A stretch of DNA of 64,000 bases. Source: Anastrepha obliqua (Eukaryota; Arthropoda; Insecta; Diptera; Tephritidae). Below, piece by piece: positions 9,560 to 21,531 of the stretch (position 1 is its first letter; each line of letters begins with the position of its first letter). The stretch covers positions 116,949,792-117,013,791 of the forward strand of contig NC_072892.1 of NCBI RefSeq assembly GCF_027943255.1. The letters are read 5' to 3'. Position numbers and translations under genes: made by a program. The notes under the pieces were generated by a model. The model saw only the letters and a program-made list of their open reading frames with translations, made no database searches and was not told where the DNA came from.

Positions 9560-11640
9560 CTTGGAATGTACTGTCAAAGTTCGCGCACACTTATTGAGAA
9601 ACCCCTTATAAGCGAACCGGATGTACGTGCATCAGTCGTGGCTATTTTACTATGTATAATATGTTTTTGTATACCCACACACACACACATAGCCATATAT
9701 ACTTATATATATATACAAATAGTAGGTAGGTATTTGCCATCATATGTGGGTGTTTTTCCGCCAGTCTGTGATTCCCAAAGGGATGCCCGTGAGTAGATTT
9801 TAACTCTATGTGCGCTTGCATGTATAACCGGCTTTCGTTTAGAAGAAAATTGCGTAAATATATCATGAAGCGATGGAGCTGACAAAGCTGGCAAAATGAA
9901 ATGCACTTTATAAGTAAGCGCACACAGCAACAACCATGTCCATACATACATACACGCTTACATTTGTGCACGCGTATGAGTGTGTACGTACGCTTGCATA
10001 AATCCGGAGCTATCAGGAAGCTTCCTTTCACAATGCTTGCCAGTGTTTGTGTGATGCGCTGCAACATGAAAATATAGTCCAAAATTAAGAATGATGCATG
10101 CACATGCACACATGCAAACAAACATGCATACGCACACATCAAGGTTGCAATGTGTACTTATAGATAGATATATTGTTGGCCTTAGTGAGTGGGACGTTAC
10201 AACACTAATCTGCTGATGTGTAGATTGTCGGAAAAATTTGGTAGGCTACGACGGCCGAGCGGGAAAGGAGTTGATGCATGAAAATCGCTTTTGACCGGAA
10301 GTTTGTGAGAGTTTGTCGTCATGTCAGCTCAGCTCAACTTTTGCACATGCAGTCGGAGTTTGTTACGTCAATTCGCCCAATTCGTTAGTTGTATGCCACA
10401 TACAGTTCAGTTCATAGTGGCATAGGTCAGGGAATGTTCAAAAGTCAAAACTGTTTGTTTGCTGCCGCTGCTGGCAGTGCTTTCAACTGCAGCTGGTGCT
10501 TCCGCCGTCAGTTGGTGTGCCTTCGTTGTTTACTTGCTGAAGATTAGGTGAATGTATGGCGCGCTATTAGTTATTTAAGAGCAAACCGAATGCAAGCTGC
10601 GCAGGCGTTCAATAAGAGCGCCAGTGAAGAGAGTGAGCAGATAGCAAAGCGTACATACAAACATACATACATGCCTTCCTTTTCATGTATATATTATAGG
10701 AGTATATACATACATACATACATATATACGCATACCCGTATGCGTTGCATGGCCACGTGCTTGCTTTGTTGCTTCAACAACACAGGATGTAAACAAATTT
10801 GGCGGAAACGCGGTAAAAAACGAAAATTGCCTAGCAGTGGTAGCGGTAAACAGAAATAAAACGGATAAGCGCGCAAAATGCAAATGCGAATACGAATGCA
10901 ACTGAGAAGGAGGAGAATAAAGAATGTGCGAACAGGAAGTAGTCGGTGATTGTGGTTCACACCGAAAGGCTTGCGCTTGGTTTGGTTGTTGTTTCCAGTA
11001 TCTGTTTCATATAAACATATTTTTTCTTTCCCGGCCGTATATGTCGAAACGTGTATGTGTGTGTGTGTATTTGTGTTGCTTGTATTTTCCGTCTGTTGAT
11101 TTTGGCGCGCTTTGTTTGCATAGTTCTTGCCGTTAGACCCGGCGCGGTTCGCCGCTTTGTGTGCGTAAGTCTCGTTTTCCCGCTTTATTTGTAGATTTGT
11201 TTTTGTTTTGCCATTTTTTCTCCTTTTTTTGCAAAAACTATGTAAATACGTGATGTGTGTATCAAATAACGATGAGCAGTCACCACGCACGCACGCTTGC
11301 CATTGTTTGTGTTCGATGCACATATGGAGCCTGGCCTCACACCGGCTAGATGTATCACTTACGGCAGAACATGTGCAAATAGAAATGAAAAAAAAAAACA
11401 CTACTATTGTATGCATAAATAAATGTAGTTGCTTTAGTTAGTGGGAGTGGGATTTTGAGTAATGGTTTTGCCTTCACAGGTGGCCATTAAATAAAATAGG
11501 CTCAACGCCAGCTTTCCCAATGCCCATTTAAATGTTTGCTCTTTGCTCTGTTAATTTGAGAATGTGAAGCGTTTATATTATTTGTTTGTGTTGATTATTG
11601 GTTTTTTTTATTTATATTTTATTAATCGAAAGCTTCTCTT
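9560..11640. other. Quiet, microsatellite-rich spacer
   Basis: No element was recognised. Short CA/TA runs (9679-9712), ACATACATA runs (10650-10720) and a GT run (11057-11072) are scattered through it. Base composition is more balanced than in the transposon islands. A stretch at 10320-10560 rich in CAGTT/TCAGTT could be a promoter or 5' UTR, but I see no TATA/Inr pair I would defend. Long minus-strand open frames here are low-complexity products of the microsatellites. Confidence 0.4.
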
Positions 11641-11759
11641 GGTGGCTTACAGAGGCAGATATACTCCAAGGAGGGTACGTGGTAGACCTCCTTAGGCTAA
11701 TTTCGGTAAACTGCTTGGAAACCTCTTGAGTAATCAATGACGGAAGCCAGGTGAGTAAT

Positions 11760-12150
11760 TTGCACTTACAATATCATCATCATCATCATAGTTCCTCGTA
11801 CTCCGTTGTCGAGCTTAGGGCTATAGGACGCGTCATTTGCATTTATCGCTAAATATTTGGGTTTCTTTACATTGACTTTGAGTCCAGCAGTGTTAGAGTG
11901 CAGGTCGTTAAAAGGTCGTTCAGTTTGCTTTGCATGTCCGATCTGCGCTGAGAAGGCAGTACTAAATCGTCGGCAAAATCTTAATTTTCAAGGTGCTCCA
12001 TTGAAATAGGGTGCCACAGCAATCCCCTTCTTTCTATCTTATAACTTGAAGTAGTTCGAATTTTATCAATGACGACCAGGAAAAAAAGCGGTGATAAGAA
12101 CAGCTCGATCGTCCACTGGGAACACCGTTGGAACAGATTACCGAAAGACA
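11760..12150 (-). pseudogene. LINE reverse transcriptase core scrap
   Basis: The minus strand reads GVR.G at about 12120, LVVIDKIRTTSSYKIERRG, then MEHLEN*DFADDLVLPSQRR with the catalytic FADD intact, and a decayed LKVNVKKTKY-type block to about 11830. The layout LExxDFADD with an upstream FxVVIDxI resembles RTE/CR1-like LINEs. Several stops and a frameshift make it inactive. A run of five CAT units at 11774-11790 lies at the downstream edge. Confidence 0.65.
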
Positions 12151-12569
12151 GATCGTAGAATTAATAATTAGCATCCTGTGAGCTAACCAGCTCCGTGACG
12201 TAATACTTTTTTAGCAATTCGGCAGGAAGAGTGATAGATTGAGGAGAGGTGTTTGGTACGTAAGTGTAGATATGAAGCTACAAGTCGTTAGCAGGTATAG
12301 CAGTACTTATGAGAGTTTTCTCTTACGCGGGTCATACCGGAAAAAAGAACCGGCTCTCAGCGAATTGGAAGTAATCAGCTGAGGGGCTGACATAACCGGA
12401 GTCATGACAGCGGTTTGTTTACGAAAAACTCTGATTGTGTTGGTGGTATACGAAAAAAATTAGCACAACTTCCATCCATGTTGCTACGTTGCCGTCTGAA
12501 CACCGACTGATTGACCGATTATGTACATACGTGTTAAATGAGCGGGCAGCATTATGTTGTCGAGCCGCC

Positions 12570-13310
12570 GGCGATGTGGGATGTTGGACTGAACTTTAAA
12601 ACAACGAAACAAATGGGCGTTTATCCCACAATTTTTCAAGCGGAGATGCATGACATACAAGTTTGTGATTGAGAATGCCCACGAAGTGGTACTACTTCAC
12701 AGTGCATTTATATTTTGTCAGAGAGCCAGGCAGCCTAATCTGTATTGCAGTCTTATAGAATAAAAACTACACCGTCCAACTGAGCAGGGTACCAAGAAAT
12801 GAAGGTAATGACGGTAACAAAAAGGTGTACTACCAAACGAAATTAGTTGCTAAAAAAATTCCATGGGCCAGAATCCTTCTGCGGGCTTACTAAAGCCCAC
12901 ATAAAAAAATTTTCATAACGACTGGAAGAATAAGGAATTTATACAACACTGGATGAAAACTCAGTGCGAGGTTAGAGTTAGGCAAAACAATGTATCCTGT
13001 TTTCTATAAGAGCATAAAATATCTGGATAGAGAAGTCTTATGAACCCTCGCTTGGTATTATACAAGAAATTGACGTCTTCGTTTCATTTCGGAAAACAAG
13101 GATCAGCAGAATAAAGCGTCTGCCATTTTGGCGAGCTTGGCGATGAAGCACTAGAGCCCAACATCTGCGAATGCGCAGCTCTCGCTAGACGAAGATTAAC
13201 TCAACTAGGCGGCGTGACTCTGTATCAGTAGGCAATGTGGAACAAAAAGACTGAAGAAGTGTTCAAATTCATTAGAAGTTATCAGTTATAGGGTCACCGT
13301 CAGGCACCAT
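12570..13310 (+). pseudogene. LINE RNase H and C-terminal remnant
   Basis: Plus-strand frames give YPTIFQAEMHDIQVC, then CIYILSESQAA (usual form SDSQAA) around 12640-12740, and a decayed Cys-rich tail at 13140-13200 (NICECAALARRRLTQLGG, usual form LCECPAL). The intervening part is broken by stops. The element type matches the jockey/R1-like LINEs at 955 and 42.7 kb, here oriented opposite to the RT scrap just before it, so two insertions are implied. Confidence 0.65.
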
Positions 13311-14777
13311 ACACCACATCAGGAGACGCAGTGCACTATGATCCAATAGAAACTAACAAAGATGAGTATTTTTTAAGAAAAGTATATCTGATTCAGTGGC
13401 CGTTAGACATGCGGATACCAAAGCTCGCATTGCCGTATTCAGTTATTAGTTAGTCGGAAAGTGCAGTATCTACTGGGACACAAAAGATCTTTCAAGGCGC
13501 AGTGCCCTTTAGTTCTTGCGATGGTAATCTTGTGATCTCATCTTATCTCAAATAAGTAATTAGGTGTTTTGATTCAACGTATAACTAATAGTACAAATAT
13601 ACAATCTGGTGGTGCAAATCACATCAATTTCACAGATTTAATTAGCAACCTTTTAGTGATTCGACTTGAGTTTCATTTTTCGACATTGAGAAAGTAAAAG
13701 AGGCAAGGAATTGTTAAGACTTGAATTCGAATGACATGTTGGCTAGGATTTGACAGCACATAAAACGAAATTTGTTTACTAAGCAAAAATGACTATCGCT
13801 TCATCTTTTATCTCATGTAAGACCAATAAACCAGTTTAAAATGACGAAAAGGCTCCGGTAATTTTAAAAATGACAATCTCTGAAAAGTATAAAAGCAAAC
13901 GTGCTGCGAAAGCATTTATTTGCCGTGTAAAATTCTATCAATAGTCTGAAGCCAACACCATTGATGATTTGCGAAAATATCCTCAAGTACGTGCTTAGCT
14001 AAATTCTTTGGCATTCACCTGTTCGAACCCGCTGCGTTAGTCACAAAGCAAAGCATAATTGTTTCTACTTAGGACATTTTATTCTTTTATTTTATTTTTC
14101 GACAGATTCACAGTGAGCAATTTAGTAGCCACTATCCATTGTGCTATATAAAATTTGTTAATTAAAATACGCCACTGAACATAGGATAAATTATGAGAAT
14201 ATTTTAGTTTAATGATCTTTCGACATTTTTTTATTAACCTTTGTCAGATTTGTCTGTCCATTTTTTCTTTCAAACAAAGCAGATTAGGTGGGCTCAAATA
14301 TGGAACAGAATTTAAAGCTATTAAATGAGTCCTGTGCAGGAAAAGTTCGCCACATTGCTATTTCAGAGGATGTCTTTGTCCATATAAACAAATACCATAT
14401 TCCTTCCAACGAGAAGATATTCCAGGGTCTAAGGACGACCACTCTTATTGTTACCAATTCCGATTGAGTTAGGTGTAGGCATCGGTTTACATATAACTTT
14501 TGAAGAGAGTCCTAAAACCTTCCTATATATATTTTATCTGTGTGCCATTGCTAGTGACCATTCGATATCACCTTAGTGTCGATAATGCTACCTGTCTCTG
14601 GTATCGGAACAAAGTAGTGAGTACTAAATAAATATTTGTGGAAAGCATGGCGTACATTTTCTGATATTCAGGAAGAAATGTTTTGAATCACCTGCAATCC
14701 CTTCTAATAACGTTTTTAACGGCTATTTTAGCAGTTCAAGTTCAGGTAGCTTAACTTTTTTTCCCTCACTTTCTCTC
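13311..14777. other. Spacer, nothing recognised
   Basis: May begin with the 3' UTR of the preceding LINE. A GTTCGAACCC-like box at 14022 has no partnering A box at a sensible distance, so no tRNA is called. No inverted-repeat pair was seen until the MITE at 14782. Confidence 0.35.
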
Positions 14778-15018
14778 TTAACTCTTAGAGTACGGAGTAC
14801 ATAAAGGACGGAGTGGGGTCACTAAAGTCCCCCACACAAAAATTGTTTTGTTTTGTTTATAAGTTGGCATATTAATATTACAAAGACTGTTAATAAATTA
14901 AAAACGATAATTTTTTATACCTGAAGGGAAAAGGAGAGAAAGAAATTATTTACAAGTTATTAAAGAAAAACTAATCTTGGAGGGCCTAAAGTCCCCCACT
15001 CCGTACTATAAGGGTTAA
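14778..15018. mobile_element. piggyBac-like MITE, TTAA duplication
   Basis: The element 14782-15014 (233 bp) is flanked by TTAA at 14778-14781 and 15015-15018. Its ends are inverted repeats of 17 bp: CTCTTAGAGTACGGAGT on the left, and the right end read inward begins CCCTTATAGTACGGAGT. TTAA duplication and CCYT-type ends are the piggyBac superfamily signature. A CTAAAGTCCCCCAC block occurs near both ends in direct orientation. There is no coding sequence, so it would depend on a transposase supplied elsewhere. Confidence 0.85.
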
Positions 15019-16320
15019 ATTTTATTACTTTGTAGTGATGGCCCACTTTGTCTATTCTTCCGACCCTAACGAATTTATATGCGATCCTTTATGAAATATC
15101 CGATTTGCATTAAAAAGCATGATATTTTTCTTCTTCTTGATTCTCCCCGTAAGATTTCAAGTTTTGTTTTCCGGTCTTCTGCTAATTCTTCAGATCGCCT
15201 GTGAGAGGTGTTGACACGTTCACGTTCCTTGTAGTCCAAATGATCTTCGCTGGTCCGATTTGATCGTAACTGGCTGCTGATGGGCAGTGATGCAAATGAA
15301 TACATCACTTGGCATAGGAGCAGCAGATTAGCCCAACAACAACTCAAAAAACAATTTTTGTGAATTTGTATGTGGACAAAATGCGCAACATCGTAAAGAA
15401 AAATATGCAAGTACAATATAAGTATATAAAAAATATATATATTAAAAAATTTCTAAAAACTTCAAATTTCCACTTAGTTATACTAAAATTGAATGGGGAA
15501 TAAAACTGCCTACCAATGTTTTACTAACTAACTAATAAGTTTAAAATTTTGATCTAATTTTGTAAAGCTTGGAATTTGAACTTTTAGAAAAAGTAGAATG
15601 AACATTAAAAAAGGAAAAGTATTAAAAATTGGTATAAATATTGCAGTGCTATTTTTTTCGTGGGCTGTATATCCCAACCAACCATATATTCATACGAAAA
15701 AACGAAAACTTTATAAGCCAAAGTTTAAAATCATTCGTTGTTATTTATTCACATAATTTTATTTTATTAAAGTATGACATTGTTTTATATTAAAATAATT
15801 TTATTAAAAAGTTACCAGTTTTATAAAATTAAACAAAATTATTCAAAATTATACCCAAGCTGCTTACTGCTGCTCACTACCGTTTTTCGTTTCTTGGATT
15901 TTTCACTGGTCACGCGTAAGAGAGGGTCCCGTTGTCCTTTTGGCTGCCAGGTAGGGTTATATAGGGCCTGCCATCTATAGTTACGGATTTGAACTAGGCA
16001 TTATTTGAAGAATGGTATAACTTAGCTGTCATCTGATTTGACAGAAAATTAGTTTTATTCTGAGAAATGTTTTAGAAATATGAGAAATGTTTTAGAAATA
16101 TGCAGAAATAAGCAGACATTTCACGAAACTTAAATTAATTATTAAAAAAAGTAAGTATAGAAGGAAAAAAGTATAAGACCAATGTTTACTATATTTAAAA
16201 TAAACAAATAGAATTCTTGAGGTTAGTTTATAATTTGGAGCTTAGTAATTTGTGTTGGCTCCTCCTTTGATTATAACTTTTTGATAAATTTAATATTATT
16301 ATTATAATAAATGTAATATA
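15019..16320. other. AT-rich spacer with a small tandem duplication
   Basis: No gene was recognised. GAGAAATGTTTTAGAAATAT occurs twice in tandem at 16062 and 16082. The rest is AT-rich without domain similarity. Confidence 0.4.
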
Positions 16321-16329
16321 AATATAACA

Positions 16330-16965
16330 TTTTGACCACCCGACAATAATTGCATTTCTAAGGCTTTAAGAGCTACAAACTCTCTTCCATGTTTGAAAAC
16401 CGATTGTGAAAATATTGGCCATACATTTTCGATAGGGCTAAGGTGAAGGGTGCAGTCAGGTCATTCTAAAATTGGTATTTTTTGGCTTGCGAAAAATCTT
16501 TCGTTGCTGTGGGAGTATGAAGGGCTGCCTTGTCATGCTGGAAAATTCACTAATCATCGAAATTATCATCAAAAAAGTAATAATTACTTTGCCCAGAATT
16601 TCTATATATCTGACGCTATTCACTTTTGTGCGTATCAAACATAGAGACGTTTTGCCTTTGCCACTAATGGTTGCCCGACCACAACGGAACACCGTACATA
16701 ATTACGAGCTAATCTCTCCTGCTTTTTCTTCCGTTTATCATGCCAATACATTTTGGAACCATCTGGACCGTCCCGATTGAATTTTTTTCAACGGAAAAAT
16801 TAAGTTTTTCCCATTCATCTTCCCAAAATTGGTACTTCTCTGATTTTGTCGAGTGGTTAACTTCAGTTCAGGTAGTCATTCAATTAATTAGTTTGAAGTC
16901 AAAGATATTCCTTGAGTTAGAATTCAATCGGCTGGCTACTATTTCAATTTATCGGCCAGAAAAAA
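16330..16965 (-). pseudogene. Tc1-like transposase remnant (DD34E type)
   Basis: The minus strand shows, in order, FNLDGPDG-type sequence (about 16790), a block reading VRCSVVVGQPLVAKAK where active copies have a GGGSVMVWG-like stretch, FQHDKAALHTPTATKDF (second catalytic aspartate, usual form FQQDNAPIHT) and LHLSPIENVW with the catalytic glutamate (usual form SPDLNPIENVW), then a C-terminal helix to about 16330. Frameshifts and stops break it into at least four pieces. Terminal inverted repeats were not found. Confidence 0.7.
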
Positions 16966-16969
16966 GGGC

Positions 16970-17727
16970 AAAAACAGTTAATTTTTTATATATAGGATTA
17001 GTTAGTGGCGAAAAATAAAAGCATGTATACACACACACGCAAAAAGCATAATTGTTTTCTCGCTAAAAGTAAATAAATAAAAATATGTTTTGTAATATAC
17101 TATAATGGCAATTACCGTTGTACACAATGCAGAAAAAGTCATTGATATGGATGAGAGAGCGTTTGGGTACACATATACATACATACACATATACGTACAC
17201 ACGTATATGCACTCCCGTATATATAGAAAGTAGCCCACACGAGCCAACTATTCTCATCAGCTGAGTGATACAATGCGCCTATTTGCACGCTAAATAAGAG
17301 GCTATGTGTATGTGTACACTCGCACACACGCACACACGGGAGTTCACAAACAAAAATAAAACGAGTACCAGACAGACAGATATTAAAGAGCGCATAATCA
17401 TGAGCAAAGAGAGCCAGTAGGACTACAAAAACGTGCGAAAGAGCAACCCGCTGGCCATTGATGGGTGGGTGAAGTGCGGAGGCACGTTACAGTATGATTG
17501 TAAGTGCGCTGGAGAATGTGTGTGTGTGTGAGTGCTTTACGGATTGTTGGCCTGCAACAGTTACAAGTGAAAAAGAGTAACAAATACAGAGACGTCGCTG
17601 ACAACAGCAGCGCAGTCGAAAACTGATAACAGAGCAACATAGCAACAACACAGACTCATAGCATTGGCAAAAACAAAGCGCTGCACCAAAACGCTACAAC
17701 AATAGCAACAATACGACGAAGTGAACT
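16970..17727. other. Microsatellite-rich spacer
   Basis: Contains CA/TA runs (17025-17038, 17165-17210), ACAC runs (17320-17340) and a TG run (17516-17531), with CAACAGCAACA-type sequence toward the end. No transposable element was recognised. The composition resembles fly gene-proximal DNA more than the transposon islands. Confidence 0.4.
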
Positions 17728-17904
17728 ATGACGCTAAAGATGGATGCTAATATGAACGAGTTGCAACGAATAATAACAACGGCGCAGTCACTGCCACTGC
17801 CGCAGCCGCAGTCGCGGTCGCAGTTGCAGTCACTGACATTGCATGGTAAACGGCCAATGAAGATGATACAAAGCTGTGAAAGCGATTTTAGAAGTCAGTC
17901 ATAG
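17728..17904 (+). CDS. Candidate small ORF or first coding exon (58 aa)
   Basis: An ATG at 17728, or the in-frame ATG at 17740 in a better context (AAAGATGG), opens a 58-residue frame ending TAG at 17902-17904. It begins MTLKMDANMNELQRIITTA, then has a Q/S/P/L-rich stretch and a K/R-containing tail. It matches no domain I know. The sequence around 17845 (GCATG then GTAAAC) fits a splice donor in frame, so this could be a first coding exon rather than a complete peptide. The surroundings carry no transposon debris. Against it: CAG-rich low complexity easily creates short open frames, and no conserved partner exon is visible. Confidence 0.25.
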   Translation: MTLKMDANMNELQRIITTAQSLPLPQPQSRSQLQSLTLHGKRPMKMIQSCESDFRSQS

Positions 17905-20900
17905 CCGGCATTTCGAACAGTTTGGACGTGTTTAGCGGATCAAAAAAAGGAAAAGAATGGGAGAAAAGGACAAAAAGGGCAGCAAGGCAGAAAAGACTGT
18001 GAAGACACATAGGCTATAAACAGTGGACCGTTATGTGGTAGTAGTGATTTGATTTGGCTTGGCTTAAAGGACACACATAGTGCCAGAGTAGTGAACGACA
18101 ACAGCAACAACAGTAAACTACTACTTATTAGATATTTACAAATACCAGCACATATATGAGACACATGCAAGTGTGTGTGTGTGTGTGTGTGCGTGTGCTT
18201 TAACGGTGATGGTTAGTGTGCTTGTTTGGTCTTTTAGATTTTCGGGCTTGTGACTATTTGAGATTAAATGGCATTAACATTGGCGAAGGTGGCAATGATG
18301 CTGTTGCTGGTGGTCGGTTAATGGTTTGATAGTGTGCGAGCTGGATGGTGTGCGGCAAGGGATTTGCATTTACATAAAAGTGAATTTACACACACACACA
18401 CTAACCCACCAGCCCTCATCCATAAAATATAACAGTATTGAGTTGGAATTTAGAGTGTTTTAGTGACACACCTACGCCTAAAAGCGAACTGACACTTAAC
18501 GAAAATGCGTTATGTGATGCGTATACGCCTAAAACTCTGCTAAAATTGTGCGAGCTAACCATAGGCCGTTTAATATTAGTTCGGGTTTAGAGGTGTGTAG
18601 AAGTTTACGGTGTGCGTGCGAAATACGTCGGTGCCGGCGGATTAAGTTTGACGGTATAGTGCGTGGTCGGGTTAAGGCGATAGACCAGGCAAGCTGTGTT
18701 GGCTGCAATTTTTCGGTATTTTCGCCATTACTGATGTTTTCTAAGTGTCAGACGGCAGTTTGTGCGCTAAAATATGCACATAAAAATTCAGTAAAAAAAC
18801 GAAAAATGTAACGAATGCTGCGACCCGAGTGGAAGTGCTAGTAGCCATAGTTAGAGCAAGGTCGAGCACAGGTGTGCTTTTCAAGCGAACAAAAGAAATA
18901 GAAAGAAAAAAAAAATTTGAAATAAAAAATAAAAAAATAAAAAGGAAAAAACTGAATTGAATAAAAGGGTAAACATTTTCCGCCTAAGTGTGTTCAAGGG
19001 TCTACTCAGTTAAAAAGCTTCAATGGCAACGCAAGCAATAACAATAAACAGGTGTAATAGCAAAAAAAAAAAAAACAAAAAACTAAAATGTGCAAATGTA
19101 AAAAGTGAAATTTAAATTCAAAGGTGTGAAAGCAGGGTAAGGAGAAGTGGCACTTAAAATAACACAAAATATTAACGAAAAAAGAAAAAAAGTAAAGCAA
19201 AGATTAAAAAAACCCCCAAACAAGCAAGTGAGTGTAAAATGGCAAATGGAATTACGATGTTGCAAATGGTGTGAAATGGCAAGCCATACGGCGGTAATCG
19301 GTAAATGAGTTAGCTGTGCATGTGTATTAGTGAAAGCAAGGCAAAAAGTGGAAGTGGAAAACATTAACGAAAGCGTAGCAGCATTTTAGGCGAAGCGCAC
19401 GCTTCTAACCACCACAACTCATTCCGCGCACACTTCACAGCTTCTAAATGGTCAACAATCATGCTGGACTACTACTAAATGGTAAGAAAACGAATTGAAA
19501 AGAGAAAATCACATACAATGCAAACTTTTTTCCACACAAAATACTGCTGATAGGAGAAATGGAAAATTTTTAATAGACTCTAGCATGAAAATTTATTTAG
19601 AGCAAAGCAGCAGCAAGAAGAAAATTGAATTGCTGGTAAATAATGTGCTTGGCGATTATCAAATTGCGATAAAATACTGGCAGTAGCAGAAATAACAAAG
19701 AGCGCTGGAATAAGCCATAAAAAAAGCGAGAAAAGCAAATAAAAATTCGGTCGAATTCACGTAAGCATAGCAGGAAAAGGAGAAAATTGCAGATTCTGAA
19801 AGAAAAAAATAATAATAAAAATGACATTCAATAAAATAATTTCCATTTTCTATGTAGGGCCGAAAGCATGCTGAGTATCATACAACGGCAATTTGCAGCA
19901 GGCGCCTTAAAATATGCAAACATTGCTAGGTATTTAAGCCTCCATATAATAAATTCATGACATGGCCTGCAATGAAAAACTAACTCCACATACATGCACA
20001 CACACATATGTATGCACTCATACACACCTACATGTTTTTCCAACATGCATGCACATAGGTATATATTTTTGTCAGCGATTTTTGGCAAAGTTCGCAATCA
20101 GTCATCAGACCGCGCATAACAAAGCAAAATAAAACAAAAAGCAAAACAATAGAAAAAGCCAAATAGAGATAACAGTGCAGCACGTTACAAAGCGCACACA
20201 CACATCTACACACATGTAACATAGTAGCGCGCTTGCTGACATATGCATTTCCAATTTGTGTCGCGCAATCGCTCCGCGTCACGTTTTCTGTGTGTGTGTG
20301 TGTGACAACTCAATAGGCAGCAGCGTCTACCGCGCACTCTTACTCAATGGGCACTGGCAGTTTCCGTGCGCTATTAATGGCGACCTCGCGCTCCAACTTG
20401 TATCTGTATGTGTGTGTTCGTGTGGTTGTGAGCCGCTGTATGTGAGCGCTTTGTTTCAAAGCAGATAAATTGTTTTGGCCGCTTGCCAAAAATAATAAAA
20501 TCACAGTCAACGCCAACGTTTTGTTGCATTTGCGTGCTCCACCCGTTTCCCAACTATTTTGCTTCCTTGTTTTAGTACATTGATTCGTTGGGTTAGGGCT
20601 GGTTTATTGTTGGTTGTGTTTTTCTTTTCCTTTTGGTTGCTGCCTCATTGCCTGCCACAGCAGTTCAGCAGAGATAACGAGGTAATTCCAGCAAATGATT
20701 TGTGATTTTTGAAATTATTAAGTAATTTTGTGGCACGAAAAGTGTGAATGGGAAGTGGAAAATATGTTTTTGCTAAACTGTTGCATCTTGATGAGGATTA
20801 AATGAGCGTTAGTTACCAAGTGATTAGGGTTATTTAATACTATTACGCGATTTCGCTTATAAAATCTGCTCGGGGATGAAATAAAAGCGACGTTTGAGCG

Positions 20901-20930
20901 AAAATTCAATAAGAATAGAATAGTTGTACA
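17905..20930. other. Quiet spacer with GT microsatellites
   Basis: No transposable element or domain was recognised across 3 kb. It includes a (GT)10 run at 18171-18190, a TG run at 20289-20304, and A-rich purine tracts at 18890-18960 and 19060-19085. ATGGTAAGAAAA at 19479 resembles a splice donor context, but no coding frame leads into it. It may be intronic or 5'-regulatory sequence of an off-window gene; that is inference from its lack of repeats. Confidence 0.35.
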
Positions 20931-21180
20931 ATGAATTAAAGATTTTAAACAATAATTATTTTTTAAACTCTAAATTTTAAGCTATTACAACAATAAAAAC
21001 CGAAAAAAGGTACTCGACAGGCTGAGTCGTTCGGCGACCAAAAAAGCTGAGTGGCTGTTGCTCGTCAGCTGTTATTCCGAAGGTTTATGTATTAATTTTT
21101 CTAGTTTAAAAAGATATTTAGTTTACTTTAAGGCAAATATTTATTAACTAAGTGTTTAGAGTTAACTAATAAAAGGAAAC

Positions 21181-21480
21181 CATAGCAGTCGAATGGGTAG
21201 GCGTGTGAATACTATTCGGGAGTGCGTTGTTCGAGTCTCCGTGCATGAAACACCAAAATGATAGACAATTTTATCTAATAGTGGTCGCCCCTCGGCAGGC
21301 AATGGCAAATCTCCGAGTGTATTTCTGTCATGAAAAAGCCCCACGTAAAAAATATCTGCCATTTGGAATGGGCTTGAAACTGTAGGTCCTTCCATTTGTG
21401 GAACAACATCAACGCGCAGGCCACGAATAGGAGAAGGAGCTCGGCTAAACACCCGAAAAGTATGTAAGCCCCAATTATAA
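21181..21480 (+). repeat. tRNA-headed SINE, near full length
   Basis: The head carries an A-box-like GTCGAATGGG (21187) and a decayed B box TTCGAGTCTC (21230). The body has the family blocks CCCCTCGGCAGGCAATGG, a CTGTAGGTCC segment, AACAACATCAA and GGAGCTCGGC, and ends ...CCCCAATTATAA. Pol III transcription from the internal boxes is the expected expression mode for such elements; retroposition depends on a partner LINE. It lies 50 bp upstream of a LINE insertion. Confidence 0.8.
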
Positions 21481-21531
21481 GTATTTATATAATGAAGGTA
21501 TAGATAGAGAGAACATAACAAAGCCAGAACT

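Noticed and set aside
9642..10142. 166-codon minus-strand open frame
   Set aside because: Composition tracks ACACAC and TATATA microsatellites; no domain or plausible start context.
10320..10560. Promoter with CAGTTCAGTT initiator-like repeats
   Set aside because: No TATA box or downstream coding exon to support a start site; CAGTT words are frequent here.
10694..11416. The longest open frame in the window (240 codons, minus strand) with a hydrophobic, signal-peptide-like start
   Set aside because: The start is a run of F/I from an A-rich tract and the rest is low-complexity sequence generated by CA/TA repeats and GT runs; no domain, no codon pattern, no homologue that I recognise.
14015..14060. 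tRNA from a GTTCGAACCC box
   Set aside because: No A box at a suitable distance on the minus strand and no cloverleaf.
18548..18811. 87-codon Cys/Arg-rich frame
   Set aside because: Opens at GTG, has no ATG near its start, and shows no recognisable motif; could be 5' UTR sequence.
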